From CAZPKH01 sp964587165 (lineage in GTDB: Bacteria; Bacteroidota; Bacteroidia; Bacteroidales; Muribaculaceae), in NCBI GenBank assembly GCA_964587165.1, contig CAZPKH010000002.1:20130-84129 (forward strand): a stretch of DNA of 64,000 nt, read 5' to 3'. Positions 23,526 through 32,733 of this stretch are shown piece after piece. Each line of letters opens with the position of its first letter. The first letter of the stretch is position 1. The position numbers and the translations under genes were made by a program. The notes beneath the pieces were generated by a model that did no database searches, had not been told where the DNA came from, and saw nothing but the letters and a program-made list of their open reading frames with translations.

Positions 23526-25511
23526 TTAGAATAGATTGTAATCCACCGAGAGCACCTTAAACTCGGTGCGTCGGTTTATCTGGTCGGCGAGCTGACGGTC
23601 GTTTTCCTCGGGCAGTGCCTCGATATACTCCTCGGTCAGCACGTCGCCCTCCTGAAACTGAGGGAATAGGCGTGCCAGCCGTCGGGTAATGGTCATAGGG
23701 CGCGATTCGCCGAATCCTTGGCGCTGCATCCTCTCGGCCGGTATTCCGGCAGCTATGAGGTAGTCGACCACAGCCTGAGCGCGAGCTTCTGAGAGCTTCT
23801 GATTGTACGCCTCGTCGCCCCAGCGGTCGGTGTGCGAGGCCATCTCGATGGTGATGTTGGGATTGTCGCGGAGCATCTGTGCCAGCTTGTCGAGGGCGGC
23901 CTGCGACTCGTCGCGCAGGGTCGCGCGGTCGAAGTCAAAGAAGATATTGTCGACGATATTCGGCTTGTTGATCGACGCGAGGATAAAGTCGATATTATAT
24001 TCTGCATCCTCCTCAGCCTGATCGGAAGTGAACTCTTGCTTAGCGTTAAGGTATCCGCGCGCACCGGCAAGCATCACATAGCTCACGCCGCGCTGCAGCG
24101 GCAGCGAGAACGAACCGTCGTCGCGAGCCACAGCTTTCTGATTCGACCCGTCGTTGCCTACAATTCGTATCACCGCGCCGGGGATAGGCTCCTCGTCGCC
24201 GTCGATCACCCATCCCGAAATATTGATTTTCAGATCAGGCAACTCAAACGAATAGATATGATCGTAGCCACGCCCGTCGCCGCGGTTGGAGCTGAACAGA
24301 CCGCGCTCCACCCCGGGCTTCTCGAATGTGATACCGAAATCATCGCCGGCAGAGTTGATGGGCGAGCCCATATTCTCCACGCTCCAGCGCCCCGACGGAG
24401 TGAGGCGGGCGCGGAAGATGTCCAAGCCGCCGTAGCCGGGGTGGCCGTTCGACGAGAAATAGAGTAGCGAGTCGGAAGCCACATACGGAAACATCTCGTC
24501 GCCCACGGTATTGATGTCAGAGCCGAGATTCTCGAGCGACCCGACACGTTCTTTCAGGTTTATGCGCCAAAGGTCGCGGCCTCCCTCGCCGGGCATGTCG
24601 GATGTGAAATAGAGGTAAGTGCCGTCGGGCGACACAGCCGGATGACCGTACGACGAGACCGTATCAGCCGAAATCTCAAACTTCACGGGCGCGCTCCACT
24701 TGGCATCCGACCGCTGCGAGGTGAATATCTCGACGCCGGTGTTTGAGGTCAGCTCACGGCGCGCACGGGTGAGATACATCGTCGATCCGTCGGGCGAAAA
24801 CGACATAATACCCTCTTCAAGCTCCGTATTGAGCTCTCCCTCTACGGCCTCGGGCTTCTGCCACTCTCCCTTCTCGTTCTTACGCATCACCCAGATGTCG
24901 GCCTTTTTCATGCCGTTGATCTCAGAGTTCTTCGTGCCGGTGACCTTTTCGTTGGTGGTGGTATAGTACACCACATCGCCGTCGGTGCCGAAATACATCG
25001 GCGAGAAGTCGGCACGGCGCGAGTTGATCAGCTTGGGCTGACGCACCACATAGCGCGTGCGTCGTCCTTTCGACGACTGCGCCATCTGTGCCCCCTGCAG
25101 CCCGAGACGTGCCTCCTGATTTGAAGGCGCGAGCATCAGAAACTCCTCGTAGCTCTTTATAGCCGCGGGATATTTGCCGTCGGCATGGAGCATCTGCGCC
25201 AGCCGCAGCGTAGCCATAGAGTCAGGATAGCCGTAGCGTATAGCATTCTGATACGCTGCGGCAGCGCGTGCGCTCTGGTTCAGTTTACGGTAACACTCGG
25301 CCATGCGGAATGCCACAACTCCGCGCTGAGGTCGTTCCTCTTTCTTGGTCCACTTGTTGTATAGCTTGCGGTAGGTGCGCGAAGCATCGTAATACTCGCC
25401 GCGTGCCATCTGTTCGTCGGCCACCGACAGTTTTGCGCCTCCGCATCCGCCCAGCAGCATCAACGCCGCTGCCGCAAAAGCAATAAGAATATGTAGCTGT
25501 TTAGTTTTCAT
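23526..25511 (-). CDS. PorE-like outer-membrane lipoprotein (TPR, beta-propeller, CarboxypepD-like, OmpA)
   Basis: 661 residues from the start at 25511, chosen because it begins a lipoprotein signal (MKTKQLHILIAFAAAALM, lipobox LGGC, Cys at residue 23); an upstream ATG at 25544 would bury it. Order: TPR-like repeats (about 35-145), PD40/WD40-type propeller blades (about 160-430, repeated SPDGSTMYLTR-like and SPDGTYLYFTS motifs), a carboxypeptidase-regulatory-like beta sandwich (about 435-515), and a C-terminal OmpA domain with IEMASHTDRWGDEAYNQKLS and RAQAVVDYL for peptidoglycan binding. This is the domain order described for PorE of the type IX secretion system. Non-T9SS homologues with this layout exist. 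Confidence 0.85.
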   Translation of the reverse strand: MKTKQLHILIAFAAAALMLLGGCGGAKLSVADEQMARGEYYDASRTYRKLYNKWTKKEERPQRGVVAFRMAECYRKLNQSARAAAAYQNAIRYGYPDSMATLRLAQMLHADGKYPAAIKSYEEFLMLAPSNQEARLGLQGAQMAQSSKGRRTRYVVRQPKLINSRRADFSPMYFGTDGDVVYYTTTNEKVTGTKNSEINGMKKADIWVMRKNEKGEWQKPEAVEGELNTELEEGIMSFSPDGSTMYLTRARRELTSNTGVEIFTSQRSDAKWSAPVKFEISADTVSSYGHPAVSPDGTYLYFTSDMPGEGGRDLWRINLKERVGSLENLGSDINTVGDEMFPYVASDSLLYFSSNGHPGYGGLDIFRARLTPSGRWSVENMGSPINSAGDDFGITFEKPGVERGLFSSNRGDGRGYDHIYSFELPDLKINISGWVIDGDEEPIPGAVIRIVGNDGSNQKAVARDDGSFSLPLQRGVSYVMLAGARGYLNAKQEFTSDQAEEDAEYNIDFILASINKPNIVDNIFFDFDRATLRDESQAALDKLAQMLRDNPNITIEMASHTDRWGDEAYNQKLSEARAQAVVDYLIAAGIPAERMQRQGFGESRPMTITRRLARLFPQFQEGDVLTEEYIEALPEENDRQLADQINRRTEFKVLSVDYNLF

Positions 25512-25562
25512 CGCAATATATGTAGATCCGCTCGACGTATTCACAGTCGCAGAAGGATACTA

Positions 25563-25570
25563 CAAATTTA
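25563..25570 (-). promoter_or_regulatory. Possible -7 element for the PorE-like lipoprotein gene
   Basis: TAAATTTG on the minus strand, about 50 nt upstream of the start at 25511. I could not find a TTTG at the usual 19-20 nt distance, so the assignment is weak. The rest of 25571-25779 contains a 7-bp inverted repeat TATTGCC/GGCAATA (25623-25629/25645-25651) and no gene that I can support. Confidence 0.35.
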
Positions 25571-25779
25571 ACGATTTTTGCTCAACCGATATTGCTTTAT
25601 TTCCCCCGAATCTGCACCTTTTTATTGCCGATAGCTTCTTGTGGGGCAATAGCAACCTCCTACGCCGCGTACCTCCTTCAAATTGCGGCAAAAAGCACCT
25701 GCGAGATGCAATCCAAAAGTAAAATACCTCGCCTCGGCCGTTAACTTTTCTTGTTAAACACGCTCTAACTTCCGATGGG

Positions 25780-26538
25780 TCAGCGGGCGACGAGGCCGCC
25801 GTCGATGAGATAGTGGCCGCCGGTGCAGAATGAGGAGTCGTCGCCGGCAAGAAACCACACCAGGCGCGCCACTTCTTCGGGCTGACCCATTCGCCCGCGG
25901 GTGTAGGAGGCGTTCTCCTCGCTCATCAGCTCGTCGTACGCCCGGCCGGTGAGTCCGGCCGAGCGCTCTAAAGCGCCTTCGAGCAGGGGGGTGTGGATAG
26001 ATCCGGGACATATCGCATTGACGCGGATTTTATAAGGAGCTAAATCTATGCTCAGACTGCGGGTGATCTGCCCTAAGGCGCCCTTTGTCAGACCGTAAGC
26101 GAAGCTGTTTGGCTTGCCGATATACCACTGGTCGGAGCAGTTGATCACTACCGTGCCGCCTCCTGTCTCTATAATAGCGGGCACTGCAGCCTGAAGCGTG
26201 TTGACGGTGCCGAATATATTGATGTCGACGATTCGGTGAAGCTCCTCGTCGCTGACATTCAGGAGCGTATTGTTGCGATGTATGCCGGCGTTGGCAAACA
26301 CGGAATCAAGGCCGCCGAACGCCTCGCCAGCAACTGCCACGGCGCGACTGCAATCCTCGCTGCGGCGGGTATCGCCTTCTACAAACCGCAGCTTATCAGA
26401 GTCGGTTGCCTCCACCAACTCGGCTGCCGCAGCCCTGTTTACATCCATGAACAGGACATTCCAGCCGCCTGCAATGAACCGTTCGACCGTGGCCCGACCT
26501 ATTCCGGTAGCCCCGCCGGTGATAAATATTGTGCTCAT
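25780..26538 (-). CDS. Short-chain dehydrogenase/reductase
   Basis: A 252-residue classical SDR. The cofactor motif is TGxxxGIG-like (FITGGATGIGRAT, residues 5-17), NAG is in VFANAGIHRN, and the catalytic Ser and Tyr-x-x-x-Lys are in VINCSDQWYIGKPNSFAYGL-TK. The C-terminus IDGGLVAR is typical. The substrate is not readable; family members act on sugars, steroids and 3-oxoacyl groups. It lies 9 nt downstream of the S41 protease, at the end of the parE-coaD-S41-SDR run. Confidence 0.9.
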   Translation of the reverse strand: MSTIFITGGATGIGRATVERFIAGGWNVLFMDVNRAAAAELVEATDSDKLRFVEGDTRRSEDCSRAVAVAGEAFGGLDSVFANAGIHRNNTLLNVSDEELHRIVDINIFGTVNTLQAAVPAIIETGGGTVVINCSDQWYIGKPNSFAYGLTKGALGQITRSLSIDLAPYKIRVNAICPGSIHTPLLEGALERSAGLTGRAYDELMSEENASYTRGRMGQPEEVARLVWFLAGDDSSFCTGGHYLIDGGLVAR

Positions 26539-26546
26539 GCCATCGG

Positions 26547-28151
26547 TCAGTTCTTCGGTTTAGCCAGAAGATTTTTGTAGGTTGCCGGATCTGAAATCAG
26601 TTCTACGGCTTCGATATAGACCGGATTGGTGGGGTTCATGACCTTCCAGTATGTTGCTTGCTCGAAGAGGTCGCGGCCTATCACGGCTTTGATCACTGCC
26701 GCAAGATAGTCGCGGGAACGGTCGAACTGCTCCTGATTAAACTCTACGCCGTCGGCAGTACCCATGTCGATGAGCTCCTTAAGCATCTCGGGCGACACGG
26801 TGAAGCCATCGAGGTAGGCCTGCTCGGTAGGGTAGTCGGCAGTAAGGGCGGCGCGATGATTGTTCACATACTTCAATGTGTATTTGATTATCACGCTCTT
26901 GGCCAGCAGATTGCGGTAGTAGGGGGTGAAGAATGCGGTGTCGAGCGCTACGAATCGGTCGGGCATGATACCTCCGCCGCCATACACCGGGCGCCCGGCG
27001 CGGGTGTGGTAGAGCTGGGTTTTGTCGAAGTGCACGGAGTCGGCGTTCATCAACTCGCCGGAGTTGAGACGCTGCATCATGTCGTCGTTGTAGCTCTCGT
27101 AAGGCTTCTGGATGCTTCGGCCCGAAGGGGTATAGTAGCGTGCTATGGTAAGGCGCATCATCGAACCGTCGCCGAAGCGGAAAGGTCTTTGCACCAACCC
27201 CTTGCCGAAGGTGCGACGCCCTACGATCACACCGCGGTCGTTGTCCTGAAGCGCTCCGGCAAGTATCTCGGAGGCAGAGGCAGAGTATTGGTTGACAAGC
27301 ACGACGACGCGACCATCGGTCATCGGGCCCTTGCGCTCAGTGATATAATAGCGCGGATCGGTGCGTGAGCTCTGTGTGAACACCACCTCGTCGCCTTTGT
27401 TGAGGAAGAAGTCGGCAAGTTGAGTGGCCGCAACCAGATACCCGCCGCCATTGTCCTGAAGATCGACGATGATATGCTTCATACCCTCTTTCGAAAGCCG
27501 CTGCATCGCCTCGGCTATCTCTGCGGGCGTATCCTCGGCGAAACGCGACAGGCGAATATAGCCTATCTCCGGCGACACCATATATGCGGCATCGACGCTG
27601 TAGATCGGTATATCGTCGCGTATTATCATGAAGTCGATCAGCTCCGGCTCTCCCTGACGCTCCACCGAGATCTTGACTTCCGACCCTTTGGGGCCGCGGA
27701 TACGACTCATAATATCGCGCTTTGGCATCTTCACGCCGGAGATTATGGTGTCGTTGACCTTGATCACACGGTCGCCGGCAAGCATCCCGACGCGTTCGGC
27801 GGGTCCGCCAGCGGTTGTCTGGATCACGATGAGGGTATCTTCGGGGTTGTTGAACGATATGCCGATGCCGGAGAAGTTGCCCTGCAGCGGCTCCTCGAGA
27901 TCTTTTGTTTCAGCCGCCGTCGAGTACGAAGAGTGCGGATCGAGGGTTTTGAGCATAGCCCGGATAGCCTCTTCCACTATCGTATCGGAGCGAACGGAAT
28001 CGACGTAAAAATTTTCGATTATCGACTCAGCGCTGCGGAGTTTTGACAGTGCCTCCGACTCGTTGAAGCGCAAGCGGTCGCCCGAGAAGAATTGAGCCGC
28101 GGCGCCTGTGAGCGTCATGGCCGCCACGATGAGCAGTACTAATTTTTTCAT
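26547..28151 (-). CDS. S41-family C-terminal processing peptidase
   Basis: A 534-residue Ctp/Tsp-type serine protease with an N-terminal signal sequence (MKKLVLLIVAAMTLTGAAA). The N-terminal helix region contains ESIIENFYVDSV. A PDZ domain spans about residues 95-175 (GIGISFNNPEDTLIV to KVNDTIISG). The catalytic region has VNQYSASASEILAGAL with the nucleophile Ser and RRTFGKGLVQ with the general-base Lys. It acts in the periplasm or at the inner membrane on the C-termini of envelope proteins. It lies 34 nt downstream of coaD, and a SDR gene follows. Confidence 0.95.
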   Translation of the reverse strand: MKKLVLLIVAAMTLTGAAAQFFSGDRLRFNESEALSKLRSAESIIENFYVDSVRSDTIVEEAIRAMLKTLDPHSSYSTAAETKDLEEPLQGNFSGIGISFNNPEDTLIVIQTTAGGPAERVGMLAGDRVIKVNDTIISGVKMPKRDIMSRIRGPKGSEVKISVERQGEPELIDFMIIRDDIPIYSVDAAYMVSPEIGYIRLSRFAEDTPAEIAEAMQRLSKEGMKHIIVDLQDNGGGYLVAATQLADFFLNKGDEVVFTQSSRTDPRYYITERKGPMTDGRVVVLVNQYSASASEILAGALQDNDRGVIVGRRTFGKGLVQRPFRFGDGSMMRLTIARYYTPSGRSIQKPYESYNDDMMQRLNSGELMNADSVHFDKTQLYHTRAGRPVYGGGGIMPDRFVALDTAFFTPYYRNLLAKSVIIKYTLKYVNNHRAALTADYPTEQAYLDGFTVSPEMLKELIDMGTADGVEFNQEQFDRSRDYLAAVIKAVIGRDLFEQATYWKVMNPTNPVYIEAVELISDPATYKNLLAKPKN

Positions 28152-28185
28152 TCTGTTATGTCGTTCTGTCTATCTTTATTCTGTA

Positions 28186-28656
28186 TCAGTTCATCTTTTT
28201 GGGTAGCATCCACCCGACATCGACGCCATATGAGCTGAGTTCGCGCACGGCCGACGAGCTCACTGCCTCGAGTTCAGGACGAGCCGGGAGCATTACTGTA
28301 TCAACACTTCCGCGGGAGAGCCGCAAATTCAGGTCGGCCATACGGCGCTCATATTCGAAGTCGGCCGTAGAGCGCACTCCGCGCAGCAATGCGCAGCATC
28401 CGTGCTTCGCGGCACACTCTACCGCCAGCGTCGTCATCGCCACTACCTCAACACGGCTGTCGGCGGGGTAAAGCTCGCGGATAGCAGCTACGCGGGCGTT
28501 CATAGCTTCGGCATCGACCGATTTGCCGGCGTTCACCCCGACAGCTATCACTACGGCATCGAACATCGTCAAAGCCCGATCCACAAGGTCGGCGTGCCCG
28601 GCAGTGAAAGGGTTGAACGATCCTGCAAAGAGTATCTTACGATATTTCGCTGTCAT
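28186..28656 (-). CDS. coaD: Phosphopantetheine adenylyltransferase
   Basis: A 156-residue nucleotidyltransferase that joins ATP and 4'-phosphopantetheine to dephospho-CoA, the penultimate CoA step. The N-terminal FAGSFNPFTAGHADLVDRAL has the family T-x-G-H motif. LLRGVRSTADFEYERRMADL is the substrate block, and the C-terminal SSSAVRELSSYGVDVGWMLP is canonical. Its 5' end overlaps the 3' end of parE by 20 nt, so the two are translationally linked. coaBC, an earlier CoA step, is elsewhere in this window (43902-45116). Confidence 0.96.
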   Translation of the reverse strand: MTAKYRKILFAGSFNPFTAGHADLVDRALTMFDAVVIAVGVNAGKSVDAEAMNARVAAIRELYPADSRVEVVAMTTLAVECAAKHGCCALLRGVRSTADFEYERRMADLNLRLSRGSVDTVMLPARPELEAVSSSAVRELSSYGVDVGWMLPKKMN

Positions 28657-30586
28657 CTTCTATAACGAGATTGTCGATGATGAAGTTCTGGCGATCAGGC
28701 GTATTTTTGCCCATATAGAACTCGAGCACGTCGGCCACGGCGTCCTCACGCCGCAGCTGCACGCGATCCAGTCGGATATCCGGGCCTATAAATCCGCGGA
28801 ACTCTTCGGGCGAAATCTCTCCCAACCCCTTGAAGCGCGTGATCTCGGCGTTGGCTCCGAGCTTGGCGATTGCGTCGATGCGCTCCTGGTCGGTGTAGCA
28901 GTAGTACACCTCGGCTTTCGAGCCGTCTTTCTTAGCTCCCGATCGTCGAGCCTCCTTCTTGTTGCGGACACGGAACAGCGGCGTCTGGAGCACGTACACA
29001 TGCCCCTTTTTCACCAGATCGGGGAAGAACTGGAGGAAGAACGTCAGCAACAGCAGGCGTATGTGCATGCCGTCGACGTCGGCATCGGTGGCTATGATCA
29101 CCTGATTGTAGCGCAGCGACTCGATGCCGTCCTCTATATTCAGGGCAGCCTGAAGGAGATTGCACTCTTCGTTTTCGTACACCACTTTTTTGGTCAGTCC
29201 GTACGAGTTTTTAGGTTTGCCGCGCAGAGAGAACACCGCCTGAGTCTCCACATCCCGTATCTTGGTGATCGATCCGGCCGCCGAGTCGCCCTCGGTGATA
29301 AAGATGCTCGATGCGAGGCGCTTGTCCTCGTCGCCCTTTGTGTCGTTGAGATGCACGCGGCAGTCGAGCAGTTTCTTGTTGTGCAGACTCACCTTCTTGG
29401 CGCGTTCGCGGGCTATCTTGGCCACCCCGCTCATCGCCTTACGGTCGCGCTCGCTCTCCTGGATCTTCTTGAGCATGATGTCGGCCGTGGTCAGGTCGCG
29501 GTGCAGATAGTTGTCGAGCTCCTTCTTTATGAAGTCGCCCACAAACTTGGCCACCGTCGGGCCGTCGGGACCCATGTCGCGCGACCCGAACTTAGTCTTG
29601 GTCTGCGATTCGAACACCGGGTCCTGCACCTTAATTGAGATGGCTGCCACCATGCCGTTGCGTATGTCGGAATACTCGAACGGTTTGCCGAAATAATCCT
29701 TGATAGTGCGCGATACAGCCTCCTTGAACGCCGTGAGATGTGTGCCTCCCTGGGTGGTGTGCTGTCCGTTGACAAACGAATAGTACTCCTCGCCATACTG
29801 CCCCGTATGGGTGAGCGCCACCTCGATATCGTCGCCTTTGAGGTGTATGATAGGGTAGAGGGGCTCCTGTGTCATCTGGGCCTGCAGCAGGTCGAGCAAG
29901 CCGTGGCGCGATACATACCGCTTGCCGTTGAGATACATCGACAGGCCGGTGTTGAGGTAGGAGTAGTTCTTGAGCATCGGCTCAATATACTCCGTGCGGA
30001 AGGCATAGCCGCGGAATATATCGTCGGAGCCGTCGGGGGTAAACTGTATCAGCGTACCGTTGGGCTCTTCGGTGTCGGTGAGCGGACTTTCACTCAACAG
30101 CTTGCCGCATGAATACTCCACACGCTTGGACTGTCCGTCGCGGAAGCTCTCCACCACAAACGATGTGGAGAGTGCGTTGACGGCTTTCAGGCCCACACCG
30201 TTGAGGCCCACCGACTTTTTGAAGGCCTGGCTGTCGTATTTACCGCCGGTATTCATCTTGGAGGTCACGTCGACCACCTTGCCCAGCGGAATACCGCGCC
30301 CGTAGTCGCGTACCGTGACGGTGCGGTCGTCGACAGTCACGCGCACCTGTCGTCCGAACCCCATCATATACTCATCGATGGCGTTGTCGAGCACCTCCTT
30401 TATCAGGACATAGATTCCGTCGTCGGGGTTTGAGCCGTCGCCGAGCTTGCCGATATACATACCTGGACGGCGGCGTATATGCACGTTCCAGTCGAGGGTC
30501 TGTATGGCATCCTCACCGTAGGCGGCATTGTCGCGCTCGGGGGCATCGGCATCAAAATCGAGAGTATCGTCGATCTGTTCAGACAT
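28637..30586 (-). CDS. parE: DNA topoisomerase IV subunit B
   Basis: A 649-residue GyrB/ParE-type ATPase subunit. The GHKL ATP site includes LDNAIDEYMMGFG and VRDYGRGIPLG. The transducer domain follows, then a TOPRIM domain with ITEGDSAAGS and the metal-binding IIATDADVDGMHI. The C-terminus RFKGLGEISPEEF is typical. At 649 residues and with this N-terminus it fits the Bacteroidales ParE type; GyrB assignment cannot be wholly excluded without comparison. With ParC it decatenates chromosomes. It is followed by coaD with a 20-nt overlap. Confidence 0.92.
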   Translation of the reverse strand: MSEQIDDTLDFDADAPERDNAAYGEDAIQTLDWNVHIRRRPGMYIGKLGDGSNPDDGIYVLIKEVLDNAIDEYMMGFGRQVRVTVDDRTVTVRDYGRGIPLGKVVDVTSKMNTGGKYDSQAFKKSVGLNGVGLKAVNALSTSFVVESFRDGQSKRVEYSCGKLLSESPLTDTEEPNGTLIQFTPDGSDDIFRGYAFRTEYIEPMLKNYSYLNTGLSMYLNGKRYVSRHGLLDLLQAQMTQEPLYPIIHLKGDDIEVALTHTGQYGEEYYSFVNGQHTTQGGTHLTAFKEAVSRTIKDYFGKPFEYSDIRNGMVAAISIKVQDPVFESQTKTKFGSRDMGPDGPTVAKFVGDFIKKELDNYLHRDLTTADIMLKKIQESERDRKAMSGVAKIARERAKKVSLHNKKLLDCRVHLNDTKGDEDKRLASSIFITEGDSAAGSITKIRDVETQAVFSLRGKPKNSYGLTKKVVYENEECNLLQAALNIEDGIESLRYNQVIIATDADVDGMHIRLLLLTFFLQFFPDLVKKGHVYVLQTPLFRVRNKKEARRSGAKKDGSKAEVYYCYTDQERIDAIAKLGANAEITRFKGLGEISPEEFRGFIGPDIRLDRVQLRREDAVADVLEFYMGKNTPDRQNFIIDNLVIEDDSEIS

Positions 30587-30605
30587 ATTTTTATATAGGT
30601 GAAAG

Positions 30606-31973
30606 TTAGAGATTTCGGGGATCGGCAGGAGTGATCGGCTCGTCGTCGACGGGTATGTCGGTGTTTACATTCTTCGATCCTACCAGACCGTAGAACAGCA
30701 GGTAGGCGAGCATAGCCACAACAAGCCAGTAGGAGGGCATATATCCGATGCCGGCAGCCATGCTGTTCTGTATCAGAGGCATAACACCACCGCCTACCAC
30801 CATCATCATAAAGATGCCGGATGCCTGAGCTGTATATTTGCCCAAACCTTCGACGGCGAGGTTGAAGATGCCGCCCCACATCACCGATGTGCAAAGGCCG
30901 CAGAGCACCAGCAGAAGCGCGCTCATAGGCACTTCGGCAAATGTGAACCCTTCCTCCACCGAGTAGGCTATCATCGAGACGCGGTCGGCCGACGAAGTGA
31001 GGATAGCAGCCACTACGAGGCATATAGCTATGGCCGATACAGCTATCAGCTGCACGCGACTTGAGCATACCATCGACAGGAAGCCGCCGCATATACGCCC
31101 TACGAGCATCAGCAGCCAGTAGCAGGCCGCAACCGCTCCGGCCACAGCCGAAGCATTCACCGTAATGCCTGAAGCAGCGCTGTCGCTCAGATAGAAGATC
31201 AGCACACCGGGGATGCCGACCTCGATACCTACATAGAAGAATATGCCTATCACGCCAAGCACGGTGTGGCGGAAATTCCAGGGGGAGTGAGCGTTTTTGA
31301 CGGCTTTGGCACCCGATTTGCGCATGTTAGGCTCGGGGATGTTGATGGCCGAGATGATCAGGAACGATACTGCAAATACTGCTAAAGCTATGTAAAGCAG
31401 GGGAGTTACATCAAGCATCGAGGTATCTTTGGTGACTTGCCCGATCAGCACACCCACAAAGAGGGGAGTCAGCGTTGCTGCCAGCGAGTTGGTCGAAGCG
31501 CCGAACTGCAGCAGCATATTGCCGCTCTTGCCGCCGCCTCCGAGCTGGTTGAGCATGGGGTTGACCACCGTATTGAGCATGCATACGCAGAATCCCGAGA
31601 TGAACGCGCCGAAAAGATATATCAGCAGATTGAGCATCACCGGTGCGCCCGACACTACAAAGACTTCAGTCGAGCTTCCGACATAGCTTGAGATAAGCTG
31701 GAATCCGATGCCGACAAAGCCGAGCACCATAGCCCAGAGGGCGGTTTTCTTATATCCGATTTTCACCAGCAGATTGCCCGCAGGTATTCCCATGAAGAGG
31801 TATGCGGCAAAGTTCATCATATTGCCGAGCATTCCGGCCCAAGAGTACTGATTGTTCCAGATTGTGCCGATAGGAGCCGCCAGGTTGGTGACGAAAGATA
31901 TCATTGCAAACAGGAAGAAGCAGGCCACGATGCCCACTATCCGCCCGTTGGTCTGAGGTTTGGAGTTTTTCAT
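30606..31973 (-). CDS. Major-facilitator sugar transporter, FucP-like
   Basis: A 455-residue, 12-helix MFS carrier. The N-terminal helix ends in MISFVTNLAAPIGTIWN, and MGIPAGNLLVKIGYKKT is the conserved helix 2-3 loop of the FucP/glucose-galactose subgroup. The second half repeats the fold after a cytoplasmic loop (RKSGAKAVKNAHSPW). FucP-type carriers import sugars with protons; the substrate is not clear. It lies 20 nt upstream of parE on the same strand, probably by chance. No sugar-catabolic genes are adjacent. Confidence 0.85.
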   Translation of the reverse strand: MKNSKPQTNGRIVGIVACFFLFAMISFVTNLAAPIGTIWNNQYSWAGMLGNMMNFAAYLFMGIPAGNLLVKIGYKKTALWAMVLGFVGIGFQLISSYVGSSTEVFVVSGAPVMLNLLIYLFGAFISGFCVCMLNTVVNPMLNQLGGGGKSGNMLLQFGASTNSLAATLTPLFVGVLIGQVTKDTSMLDVTPLLYIALAVFAVSFLIISAINIPEPNMRKSGAKAVKNAHSPWNFRHTVLGVIGIFFYVGIEVGIPGVLIFYLSDSAASGITVNASAVAGAVAACYWLLMLVGRICGGFLSMVCSSRVQLIAVSAIAICLVVAAILTSSADRVSMIAYSVEEGFTFAEVPMSALLLVLCGLCTSVMWGGIFNLAVEGLGKYTAQASGIFMMMVVGGGVMPLIQNSMAAGIGYMPSYWLVVAMLAYLLFYGLVGSKNVNTDIPVDDEPITPADPRNL

Positions 31974-32034
31974 TTATCGCTTTGTTTTGAATTAGTTTTA
32001 CTGTAGGTTTAAGGTAGGGGAGGAAAAGCGGCGG

Positions 32035-32709
32035 TCAGTTCTGTCGCTCTCCGAAAATATCGGTGCCTATGCGCACCATCGTCGAGCCGCACTCCACGGC
32101 CGTGAGGTAGTCGTCGCTCATACCCATGCTCAGAGTGTCGAAATGCGGGTTGGTGGCCATCACGCCCGCACGGAGCGTCTTGTACACAGCGTGGAGTGCA
32201 TCGAAGTCGGCGCGTATACGCCCGATTTCGTCGGTGAGCGATGCCATTCCCATAACTCCGCGGAAACGTACCGACGGCAGCGATGCGATAAGCTCGTCGG
32301 TGAGCACCGACAGCAGTTCATCAGCCGAGAACCCCGTTTTAGTCTCCTCGGCGGCCACATGCACCTCAAGGAGGATGTCGATGGTGCAACCGGCCCGGGT
32401 AGCCTCGGCATTGACAGCCTGAAGCAGTCTCAGCGAGTCGACGCTCTGTATCATCGAGGCACACCCCACTACAGCGCGCACCTTATTGGTCTGAAGGTGG
32501 CCGATGAAATGCCACCGGATATCCGCAGGGAGCGTCGATGCTTTGGCCGCAAGCTCCTGAGCGCGGCTTTCACCAAAATCTCGTTGTCCGGCGGCATAAG
32601 CCTCCATTACGGCTTCGGCGGGATGAAATTTGCTCACGGCCACAAGCGTCACGCTTCCATCCTGCGGAAGCGTGGCGCGTATAGCCTCAAGTCGCGATGC
32701 GATACTCAT
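32035..32709 (-). CDS. PLP homeostasis protein, YggS/PROSC family
   Basis: A 224-residue single-domain PLP-binding protein of the alanine-racemase N-terminal fold. The PLP lysine is in VTLVAVSKFHPAEAV (about residue 27). HFIGHLQTNKVRAVVGC is the hallmark block, and LSMGMSDDYLTAVECGSTMVR, read in two parts, carries the phosphate-binding S-M-G-M-S and the terminal R-I-G-T region. YggS controls PLP supply and amino-acid homeostasis and has no known catalytic role. It lies 24 nt downstream of the DUF4494 gene. Confidence 0.94.
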   Translation of the reverse strand: MSIASRLEAIRATLPQDGSVTLVAVSKFHPAEAVMEAYAAGQRDFGESRAQELAAKASTLPADIRWHFIGHLQTNKVRAVVGCASMIQSVDSLRLLQAVNAEATRAGCTIDILLEVHVAAEETKTGFSADELLSVLTDELIASLPSVRFRGVMGMASLTDEIGRIRADFDALHAVYKTLRAGVMATNPHFDTLSMGMSDDYLTAVECGSTMVRIGTDIFGERQN

Positions 32710-32733
32710 GACAGGGGGGTATGGGTACCGGGC

